Shown here piece by piece: positions 53,801 to 61,248 of a DNA stretch of 64,000 nucleotides; the stretch's first letter is position 1, and each line of letters begins with the position of its first letter. Source of the DNA: Endozoicomonas sp965198415 (GTDB taxonomy: Bacteria > Pseudomonadota > Gammaproteobacteria > Pseudomonadales > Endozoicomonadaceae); contig CBDAPN010000028.1 in NCBI GenBank assembly GCA_965198415.1, forward strand, positions 1 through 64,000, in the 5' to 3' direction. Below the pieces are notes generated by a model, which ran no database searches, was not told where the DNA came from, and worked only from the letters and a program-made list of their open reading frames with translations. The translations under genes were made by a program, and so were the position numbers.

Positions 53801-55304
53801 TGCCGTGGGGGGGCTTCCAGGCCAGTCGCTTATGGCGGTGGGTTTTGCCATCCGCTGCGAGGGCATAACTTTTGCGAATGGTTCTGCCCCCCAGCATGTC
53901 CACTTTGGTATGTTCAGCCAAAAGGCTGTAATGGTCGGTGAAGTAACGGCTGACAGTGGCCTCAGTCGCCTTCCATTGTTGGCGCTCACGGTCATAGACT
54001 GAACGGGTCTGGCTTAATTTATTGCCGTAATGGTCGTAAGTGTTGGCAGCTTTGTCGCTGGCTACATAGGTAGCGCCATTCCAGACGTAACGGGTCACCT
54101 CGGTGGGCTTATCGTAATTGGTTGAGCGGCTGTATTTAAACGGCGAGAGTGCATAGTCGTAGGTGGTTTTCAGATAAGGCTGCCCTTGGCGCAGGGTGCG
54201 GATTTCAACCGGCAAGTGTAAATAGTTATATTCATAAATTTGCTGGTGCTGCTGCTCTCCATTAACGTGCGTCACTTCCACACTGTATTTGTAAGACTGG
54301 TCATTGCTGTCGATCAGGCTGTCGCCACGGCTTGATAGGGCGTACATGGGATAGCCAGTGTAGTTATTATCATTACTGTAATGATAATAGGCTTCGTGAT
54401 GGGTTTTTAAATTGGCCTGATCAAATTGTTTAAAGTGGTTCACCACCGGCATTTGCTTTCTACCACTGTCGTCAGTGTAAAAAATACCGCCGTAATTTAT
54501 TTGAGTCATCAACCCTTCGGGGGCTTCTACAGTGCCGATCAGATTTATGCCAAACTTATTGATATAGGTGATTTTGTAGCTTTGGTGCAACGGGTTTTCA
54601 ATTTCGGTGACGCCTTCGCCGTTAAAATAGACACGCTGCTCACGGTTATCAGGCCCGTGTACGATCAGTGTGTCCGGCTCATAACTGAAGCGGTAAACGT
54701 TCCCAAAGTCGTCTTTGACGCTGGCCAGTCTGGCGGACTCAAGGTTGACAACCGGCTTTTCATAATTGAACTGTACATGGTTACCAAAGCGGTCAACCTG
54801 CATTATTAACAGCCCTTGATGGGAAAAATACTGACGACTGCCGTCTTTGTGTTGCGATAGGTGGCGATAATTCAGGCTCGGATAGTCTGGAATTGGCAGT
54901 GCTTGCCCTTTATCCCGAAACTCGGTGCCGTGCTGATTAAAGTATTTAAGCCCAGAGGCAAAGCCGGTTTCGTCGTGCCATAAATTATCAATTAACCACT
55001 GCATACCGCCAAGTTCGGCGGTGTGTTGGGTAATATGATCGAGATCCAGCTGCCAGCCCGTGGGCAGGCCAAACATGCCGATGGCATTAAAACTGTAGGT
55101 CAGGTTCACTTTTAACGGCATCCGCACCCCCTGCGCTTCAATCAGTGGATAGGTAAAACTGAGAGTTCCGGTGGCGGTATTGACCTGTAGGTTGTAGGCT
55201 TTTGTGTGGTTGTAGGCTTGGCTGCCTTTATAGGCTATGGCTTGTGAGGTACACAACAGCAGTCCGATGAACATCAGGCCAAAATGCAAAAATAACTGCG
55301 ACAT
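50430..55304 (-). CDS. RHS/YD-repeat secreted protein, copy 2
   Basis: The start is ATG 55304 (1,624 aa) behind AGAGGC, opening a Sec signal MSQLFLHFGLMFIGLLLCTSQAIA; the frame runs on to 55361 without a ribosome binding site. The order is signal peptide, YD-repeat shell, closing motif RFHHPELRRFITRDN and YIDPTGHSAV. A hydrophobic Gly/Ala-rich region of about 100 residues follows, then a polar linker (ESQTEKGEGALSATSS) and a unique tip of 134 residues. The shell is nearly identical to copy 3. The tip has DFKGDKERLLFAF, FKTNTVFSYKDMEYF and ends IRWYAGEIYTN. Family knowledge: RHS shells encapsulate C-terminal toxins or effectors. Here no cognate immunity gene follows and the tip matches no toxin that I know. 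Confidence 0.9.
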   Translation of the reverse strand: MSQLFLHFGLMFIGLLLCTSQAIAYKGSQAYNHTKAYNLQVNTATGTLSFTYPLIEAQGVRMPLKVNLTYSFNAIGMFGLPTGWQLDLDHITQHTAELGGMQWLIDNLWHDETGFASGLKYFNQHGTEFRDKGQALPIPDYPSLNYRHLSQHKDGSRQYFSHQGLLIMQVDRFGNHVQFNYEKPVVNLESARLASVKDDFGNVYRFSYEPDTLIVHGPDNREQRVYFNGEGVTEIENPLHQSYKITYINKFGINLIGTVEAPEGLMTQINYGGIFYTDDSGRKQMPVVNHFKQFDQANLKTHHEAYYHYSNDNNYTGYPMYALSSRGDSLIDSNDQSYKYSVEVTHVNGEQQHQQIYEYNYLHLPVEIRTLRQGQPYLKTTYDYALSPFKYSRSTNYDKPTEVTRYVWNGATYVASDKAANTYDHYGNKLSQTRSVYDRERQQWKATEATVSRYFTDHYSLLAEHTKVDMLGGRTIRKSYALAADGKTHRHKRLAWKPPHGNWQDWQQTDLTHDKKGRQRSVTRRWLAKNQPGIQSLSHHTRYQFDPATAELTITTVSDQGREHTRVMDTRNARHLKTITPKGEVTTYTYDALNRPLTHTDPAGNVTRSTYKTFSTDGQNAVTVQSPLGNIRRTLQDASKRSISHQDLHKGQWRTLSSQSYDAFGKVESKTNILGLTTAFAYDEQGRRTQTTDPWGNEHCTDYNDAAMTTTTRINGRQHQVVSKVPWERKRITRHYPVTNNPHDQATAFVETTAIQDAHKKTISTTTALVDLNSKKKRETVTNHLRYDAQHNLISSDTHTWDGLHGQKNRQYDLLNHLYTWHKTLKTPEHTSSHSSYRYLYDSDGLLTQVESPKPVNGNRLYLKHRYDKNGREIEKTLQSGHRIHYQYDNRGLLTQHTWSRNQKRHVVSRQYDADGRLTKLSDSDGQTMHYRYTLNGHLLQMRYPDDRSISYTLDDYDRVIKQQDANQTEQHFVYKPEDKGRLSSLKVNGSRIDFHYGKDDNGQHGQLLKRITSAEATGTTETHFRYGVFGHRVESTSNNPTVHYGVTYNYKPRGELLKQVQKLAKKGQPPQQHTTEYRYDGLKRLTDEVHTDATASFQKRYRYDGNNNLLAEEDHSNCGPGQHLRYSYDQLDQLTSVQMGEVVKPVLHDTNGHLTQDHKGTQYEYDDAGFLLQVQPQKRPATCYEYWPNGLLSHRNSGRSQSHFYPDHHKNMQTFIKNGQWRSLVRHGKSIVGRQTDQGLDQFFKVNESTGAVLQQTKDKTQLHLHLYDAYGKPLQNHSIDDTDFTWNQELTEPETGLTYLRHRFHHPELRRFITRDNVHVDNRYAYAHGDPVNYIDPTGHSAVARYVGAGLAVGIGLLGLLFTAPTAGASLGVSATAANVAGLLFTASGIVSAGLLLGSQAALNSGNKAVAKALDIASGAVGALGLVDLAVATAPKLAEMATQWIAKNVGGSAAIEEAASEVALLPDSVATSAESQTEKGEGALSATSSPTNANVEEFGAFASRPCSEWQQIDFYEHLNNHMVNAEEAKLTINNLSKIIGTNFPDFKGDKERLLFAFSTNLLPKKMTADDVLKMLRAFKTNTVFSYKDMEYFHYFANNLSFKGSADEVRKGIRWYAGEIYTN

Positions 55305-55627
55305 CTGTTGCCTCTGTAAACAAATTACTGGCTTAATACACTTTAGAAGAGGCTGCCACATTAAGAAACAAAGGGCTTAACTACTTACCATCAATATTGA
55401 GCTGTCACAGGTATTATGAGCCTGATGCGGAAAAACCGGTTACGATGTTAAATACCCAAACTCATTCATTGTAATATCCGAACTACTCAGTGCCGGACTG
55501 AAGTAATTAAGAGTGTATCGAAGGTTGTGTAACATTTTCTCAGGTGCTTCATAATGTATACTTCAAGTCGCTATGAGCTTTTCAGAACAACTTTTGGCTG
55601 GCAAGGTGGGCGATTAAACCGTGAATT
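50835..55627. repeat. Long direct repeat, unit A (RHS copy 2 core plus spacer)
   Basis: This is a 4,793-bp unit running from the tip boundary through the shell, signal peptide and 5' spacer. The unit at 56042-60834 has the same length and only scattered substitutions. Confidence 0.8.
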
Positions 55628-56041
55628 TTAAGGTTTATTGTTATAAAAATCCTCCCAATACGCATGAATGCCTACTGATACTATGCTAGCTATTTCTTCA
55701 TCTTCAGGTGTAAACTCACTCGCGTCCATTGCGAGCGCGACCACTTCTTTGTCTGAAAATAATGTATTTACTTTATAGTCCTGTAGTAGTCGATATACCC
55801 ATTGTTTATTAATATTTTCTGGACACATATTGATAGTAACAGCAATTGCATAAAAAACATCTTTCTTCTCACCTTTAAAGCTTTCAAAATCTTCCTTATG
55901 AAGAGTCTTCACTATTCTAGACATCATCCACTCAGCTTCATCCCGACTGCCGAGCTCACTCGCCAGCTTATGAAAAAAAGCAGCCGATTCAAAGTTAGGC
56001 AAACCTTGTGAAGAATGTCCGTCCAACCTATTCGATGGTGA
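55628..56041 (-). other. Variable C-terminal tip module, RHS copy 3
   Basis: These are 137 codons plus stop, homologous over full length to the copy 4 tip with many replacements, in contrast to the near-identical shells. Confidence 0.7.
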
Positions 56042-59000
56042 TGAAGTGGCACTCAGTGCGCCCTCGCCCTTCTCAGTCTGAGATTCAGCAGCAGTTGCTA
56101 CACTGTCGGGTAGCAGAGCCGCCTCAGAGGCTGCTTCTCCAATTGCGGCACTCTCCCCGACATTCTTAGCAATCCATTGTGTAGCCATTTCAGCGAGTTT
56201 TGGCGCCGTGGCTACCGCTAAGTCCACCAGCCCCAAAGCGCCTACAGCACCACTGGCAATGTCCAACGCTTTTGCCACAGCTTTGTTGCCACTATTCAAG
56301 GCAGCCTGTGAACCAAGCAGTAGCCCAGCCGAAACGATACCCGAGGCGGTAAAGAGTAAACCGGCAACATTAGCAGCCGTTGCACTCAGGCCTAATGAAG
56401 CCCCTGCTGTTGGTGCGGCAAAGAGAAGGCCAAGCAGTCCAATGCCTACTGCCAAGCCAGCACCGACGTATCGAGCTACCGCACTGTGCCCCGTTGGGTC
56501 GATGTAATTCACCGGATCGCCATGGGCATAGGCGTAGCGGTTATCAACATGCACATTGTCCCGGGTGATGAAACGCCGCAGTTCGGGGTGGTGGAACCGG
56601 TGTCGTAAGTATGTGAGGCCGGTTTCAGGTTCTGTTAATTCCTGATTCCAGGTGAAGTCGGTGTCGTCTATTGAGTGGTTCTGCAGTGGTTTGCCGTAGG
56701 CATCATAACGATGTAAGTGCAGCTGTGTTTTGTCTTTGGTTTGTTGCAAAACGGCGCCGGTGCTTTCATTGACCTTAAAAAATTGGTCGAGCCCCTGATC
56801 GGTTTGTCTGCCGACAATGCTTTTTCCATGGCGTACCAGCGAGCGCCACTGGCCGTTTTTAATGACCGTTTGCATGTTTTTATGGTGATCCGGGTAGAAA
56901 TGGCTTTGTGAACGGCCACTGTTGCGGTGGCTCAGTAAGCCATTGGGCCAGTATTCGTAGTAGGTCGCTGGTCGTTTTTGTGGCTGCACCTGCAGTAAAA
57001 AGCCGGCGTCGTCGTACTCATATTGCGTGCCTTTATGATCTTGAGTCAGGTGTCCATTGGTGTCGTGCAGTACGGGTTTTACCACCTCACCCACTTGGAC
57101 ACTGGTGAGTTGATCGAGCTGGTCGTAGGAATATCGCAGGTGTTGACCGGGGCCATAGTTGCTGTGATCTTCTTCGGCCAGTAAATTGTTGTTGCCGTCG
57201 TAACGGTAGCGCTTTTGAAAGCTGGCGGTTGCGTCGGTGTGTACCTCGTCGGTGAGACGTTTAAGGCCGTCATAGCGGTACTCCGTTGTATGTTGCTGTG
57301 GTGGTTGACCCTTTTTAGCCAACTTCTGTACTTGTTTGATTAACTCTCCCCGGGGTTTGTAGTTGTAGGTTACGCCATAATGCACAGTGGGGTTGTTACT
57401 CGTTGATTCCACCCTATGCCCGAATACACCGTAACGGAAGTGGGTCTCCGTTGTTCCTGTTGCTTCGGCGTTGGTGATTCTTTTTAACAGCTGCCCATGT
57501 TGACCGTTGTCGTCTTTACCGTAATGGAAGTCGATACGACTGCCGTTAACCTTGAGGCTTGATAAACGTCCTTTGTCCTCTGGTTTGTAAACAAAGTGCT
57601 GTTCGGTCTGGTTGGCGTCTTGTTGCTTAATGACACGGTCGTAGTCATCAAGGGTGTAGCTGATGGAGCGGTCATCGGGGTAACGCATCTGCAGCAGGTG
57701 ACCGTTGAGCGTGTAGCGATAGTGCATGGTTTGCCCATCGCTGTCACTTAACTTTGTCAGTCGGCCATCGGCATCGTATTGACGACTGACGACATGGCGC
57801 TTCTGGTTACGGCTCCAGGTGTGCTGAGTCAGCAAGCCCCGGTTGTCGTATTGGTAATGGATACGATGACCACTTTGCAAGGTTTTCTCTATTTCCCGGC
57901 CATTTTTGTCATAGCGGTGTTTTATGTACAGACGATTGCCGTTAACTGTTTTTGGCGATTCTACTTGAGTGAGTAAGCCATCGCTGTCGTAAAGGTAGCG
58001 ATAGCTTGAATGGCTGCTGGTGTGTTCCGGTGTCTTTAACGTTTTGTGCCACGTATAAAGGTGGTTCAATAGATCGTATTGGCGGTTTTTTTGCCCGTGC
58101 AGCCCGTCCCAGGTGTGGGTATCGGAGCTGATGAGGTTGTGTTGGGCATCGTAGCGCAGGTGGTTAGTCACTGTTTCACGCTTTTTTTTGCTGTTCAGAT
58201 TAACCAGTGCGGTCGTGGTGCTGATCGTTTTTTTATGGGCGTCTTGTATTGCGGTTGTTTCCACAAACTCTGTCGCCTGATCATGCGGGTTGTTGGTTAC
58301 CGGGTAGTGTCGGGTGATTCGCTTACGCTCCCATGGCACTTTACTGACCACTTGGTGCTGGCGCCCGTTGATGCGGGTGGTGGTGGTCATGGCGGCGTCA
58401 TTGTAATCCGTGCAGTGCTCATTGCCCCAAGGGTCGGTGGTTTGAGTGCGTCGGCCCTGTTCATCGTAGGCAAAGGCGGTGGTGAGGCCGAGCATATTGG
58501 TTTTACTTTCTACTTTGCCAAAGGCGTCGTAGGACTGGCTGGATAGGGTGCGCCACTGCCCTTTATGCAAATCCTGATGGCTAATAGAGCGCTTGGACGC
58601 ATCCTGAAGCGTCCGTCGTATATTACCCAGTGGGCTCTGCACAGTGACGGCATTTTGCCCATCGGTACTGAATGTTTTGTAGGTACTGCGGGTTACGTTG
58701 CCAGCCGGGTCGGTGTGGGTGAGTGGCCGGTTCAGGGCGTCGTAGGTGTAGGTAGTGACTTCACCTTTGGGGGTGATGGTTTTCAAGTGCCTGGCATTGC
58801 GGGTATCCATAACGCGGGTATGCTCACGACCCTGATCGCTCACTGTGGTGATGGTCAGCTCAGCAGTGGCAGGGTCGAACTGGTAACGGGTGTGGTGGCT
58901 TAGAGACTGAATACCCGGCTGGTTTTTAGCTAACCAGCGGCGAGTAACTGAGCGTTGTCGTCCTTTTTTGTCGTGAGTTAAATCCGTTTGTTGCCAGTCC

Positions 59001-60511
59001 TGCCAGTTGCCGTGGGGGGGCTTCCAGGCCAGTCGCTTATGGCGGTGGGTTTTGCCATCCGCTGCGAGGGCATAACTTTTGCGAATGGTTCTGCCCCCCA
59101 GCATGTCCACTTTGGTATGTTCAGCCAAAAGGCTGTAATGGTCGGTGAAGTAACGGCTGACAGTGGCCTCAGTCGCCTTCCATTGTTGGCGCTCACGGTC
59201 ATAGACTGAACGGGTCTGGCTTAATTTATTGCCGTAATGGTCGTAAGTGTTGGCAGCTTTGTCGCTGGCTACATAGGTAGCGCCATTCCAGACGTAACGG
59301 GTCACCTCGGTGGGCTTATCGTAATTGGTTGAGCGGCTGTATTTAAACGGCGAGAGTGCATAGTCGTAGGTGGTTTTCAGATAAGGCTGCCCTTGGCGCA
59401 GGGTGCGGATTTCAACCGGCAAGTGTAAATAGTTATATTCATAAATTTGCTGGTGCTGCTGCTCTCCATTAACGTGCGTCACTTCCACACTGTATTTGTA
59501 AGACTGGTCATTGCTGTCGATCAGGCTGTCGCCACGGCTTGATAGGGCGTACATGGGATAGCCAGTGTAGTTATTATCATTACTGTAATGATAATAGGCT
59601 TCGTGATGGGTTTTTAAATTGGCCTGATCAAATTGTTTAAAGTGGTTCACCACCGGCATTTGCTTTCTACCACTGTCGTCAGTGTAAAAAATACCGCCGT
59701 AATTTATTTGAGTCATCAACCCTTCGGGGGCTTCTACAGTGCCGATCAGATTTATGCCAAACTTATTGATATAGGTGATTTTGTAGCTTTGGTGCAACGG
59801 GTTTTCAATTTCGGTGACGCCTTCGCCGTTAAAATAGACACGCTGCTCACGGTTATCAGGCCCGTGTACGATCAGTGTGTCCGGCTCATAACTGAAGCGG
59901 TAAACGTTCCCAAAGTCGTCTTTGACGCTGGCCAGTCTGGCGGACTCAAGGTTGACAACCGGCTTTTCATAATTGAACTGTACATGGTTACCAAAGCGGT
60001 CAACCTGCATTATTAACAGCCCTTGATGGGAAAAATACTGACGACTGCCGTCTTTGTGTTGCGATAGGTGGCGATAATTCAGGCTCGGATAGTCTGGAAT
60101 TGGCAGTGCTTGCCCTTTATCCCGAAACTCGGTGCCGTGCTGATTAAAGTATTTAAGCCCAGAGGCAAAGCCGGTTTCGTCGTGCCATAAATTATCAATT
60201 AACCACTGCATACCGCCAAGTTCGGCGGTGTGTTGGGTAATATGATCGAGATCCAGCTGCCAGCCCGTGGGCAGGCCAAACATGCCGATGGCATTAAAAC
60301 TGTAGGTCAGGTTCACTTTTAACGGCATCCGCACCCCCTGCGCTTCAATCAGTGGATAGGTAAAACTGAGAGTTCCGGTGGGGGTATTGACCTGTAGGTT
60401 GTAGGCTTTTGAGTGGTTGTAGGCTTGGCTGCCTTTATAGGCTATGGCTTGTGAGGTACACAACAACAGTCCGATGAACATCAGGCCAAAATGCAAAAGT
60501 AACTGCGACAT
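55628..60511 (-). CDS. RHS/YD-repeat secreted protein, copy 3
   Basis: The start is ATG 60511 (1,627 aa) behind AGAGGC; same signal peptide and shell as copy 2, with few substitutions (for example TATGTLSF to TPTGTLSF near the N-terminus and ILGL to MLGL mid-protein). The hydrophobic region and linker after YIDPTGHSAV are also shared. The 137-residue tip is different from copy 2: it begins SPSNRLDGHSSQGLP and contains FESFKGEKKDVFYA and DYKVNTLFSDKEVVAL. It ends HAYWEDFYNNKP. This tip is a close relative of copy 4. The array structure implies homologous recombination or gene conversion acting on the shells while tips diverge. Confidence 0.9.
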   Translation of the reverse strand: MSQLLLHFGLMFIGLLLCTSQAIAYKGSQAYNHSKAYNLQVNTPTGTLSFTYPLIEAQGVRMPLKVNLTYSFNAIGMFGLPTGWQLDLDHITQHTAELGGMQWLIDNLWHDETGFASGLKYFNQHGTEFRDKGQALPIPDYPSLNYRHLSQHKDGSRQYFSHQGLLIMQVDRFGNHVQFNYEKPVVNLESARLASVKDDFGNVYRFSYEPDTLIVHGPDNREQRVYFNGEGVTEIENPLHQSYKITYINKFGINLIGTVEAPEGLMTQINYGGIFYTDDSGRKQMPVVNHFKQFDQANLKTHHEAYYHYSNDNNYTGYPMYALSSRGDSLIDSNDQSYKYSVEVTHVNGEQQHQQIYEYNYLHLPVEIRTLRQGQPYLKTTYDYALSPFKYSRSTNYDKPTEVTRYVWNGATYVASDKAANTYDHYGNKLSQTRSVYDRERQQWKATEATVSRYFTDHYSLLAEHTKVDMLGGRTIRKSYALAADGKTHRHKRLAWKPPHGNWQDWQQTDLTHDKKGRQRSVTRRWLAKNQPGIQSLSHHTRYQFDPATAELTITTVSDQGREHTRVMDTRNARHLKTITPKGEVTTYTYDALNRPLTHTDPAGNVTRSTYKTFSTDGQNAVTVQSPLGNIRRTLQDASKRSISHQDLHKGQWRTLSSQSYDAFGKVESKTNMLGLTTAFAYDEQGRRTQTTDPWGNEHCTDYNDAAMTTTTRINGRQHQVVSKVPWERKRITRHYPVTNNPHDQATEFVETTAIQDAHKKTISTTTALVNLNSKKKRETVTNHLRYDAQHNLISSDTHTWDGLHGQKNRQYDLLNHLYTWHKTLKTPEHTSSHSSYRYLYDSDGLLTQVESPKTVNGNRLYIKHRYDKNGREIEKTLQSGHRIHYQYDNRGLLTQHTWSRNQKRHVVSRQYDADGRLTKLSDSDGQTMHYRYTLNGHLLQMRYPDDRSISYTLDDYDRVIKQQDANQTEQHFVYKPEDKGRLSSLKVNGSRIDFHYGKDDNGQHGQLLKRITNAEATGTTETHFRYGVFGHRVESTSNNPTVHYGVTYNYKPRGELIKQVQKLAKKGQPPQQHTTEYRYDGLKRLTDEVHTDATASFQKRYRYDGNNNLLAEEDHSNYGPGQHLRYSYDQLDQLTSVQVGEVVKPVLHDTNGHLTQDHKGTQYEYDDAGFLLQVQPQKRPATYYEYWPNGLLSHRNSGRSQSHFYPDHHKNMQTVIKNGQWRSLVRHGKSIVGRQTDQGLDQFFKVNESTGAVLQQTKDKTQLHLHRYDAYGKPLQNHSIDDTDFTWNQELTEPETGLTYLRHRFHHPELRRFITRDNVHVDNRYAYAHGDPVNYIDPTGHSAVARYVGAGLAVGIGLLGLLFAAPTAGASLGLSATAANVAGLLFTASGIVSAGLLLGSQAALNSGNKAVAKALDIASGAVGALGLVDLAVATAPKLAEMATQWIAKNVGESAAIGEAASEAALLPDSVATAAESQTEKGEGALSATSSPSNRLDGHSSQGLPNFESAAFFHKLASELGSRDEAEWMMSRIVKTLHKEDFESFKGEKKDVFYAIAVTINMCPENINKQWVYRLLQDYKVNTLFSDKEVVALAMDASEFTPEDEEIASIVSVGIHAYWEDFYNNKP

Positions 60512-60834
60512 CTGTTGCCTCTGTAAACAAATTACTGGCTCAATACACTTTAGAAGAGGCTGCCACATTAAGAAACAAAGGGCTTAACTACTTACCATCA
60601 ATATTGAGCTGTCACAGGTATTATGAGCCTGATGCGGAAAAACCGGTTACGATTTTAAATACCCAAACTCATTCATTGTAATATCCGAACTACTCAGTGC
60701 CGGACTGAAGTAATTAAGAGTGTATCGAAGGTTGTGTAACATTTTCTCAGGTGCTTCATAATGTATACTTCAAGTCGCTATGAGCTTTTCAGAACAACTT
60801 CTGGCTGGCAAGTTGGGCGATTAAACCGTGAATT
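56042..60834. repeat. Long direct repeat, unit B (RHS copy 3 core plus spacer)
   Basis: This 4,793-bp unit is colinear with 50835-55627 without net indels. Its 266-bp spacer (60569-60834, counted from the longest frame) nearly matches 55362-55627. Confidence 0.8.
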
Positions 60835-61248
60835 TTAAGGTTTATTGCTATAAAAATCATGCCAATACGCATGAATGCCTTCTGATACTATGCTAGCCAT
60901 TTCTTCATCTCCAGGTATAAACTCACTCGCGTCGATTGAGAGCGCGACCACTTCTTTGTCTGAAAGTAATGTATTTACTTTATAGGATTTTAGTAGTTGA
61001 TATACCCATTGTTTACTAATATTTTCTGGAAACATATTGAGAGTAACAGTAATTGCATAAAAAAGATCTTTCTTCTCACCTTTAAAGCTTTCAAAATCTT
61101 CCTTATAAAGAGTCCTCACTATTCTAGTCATTATCAACTTAGCTTCATCCCAACTGCCGAGCTCTCTCATCAGCTTATCAAAATGAATACCCGATTCAAA
61201 TTTAACCAAACCTTGTGAAGAATGTCCGCCCAACCTATTCGATGGTGA
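60835..61248 (-). other. Variable C-terminal tip module, RHS copy 4
   Basis: These are 137 codons plus stop. It is alignable without gaps to the copy 3 tip. Confidence 0.7.
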
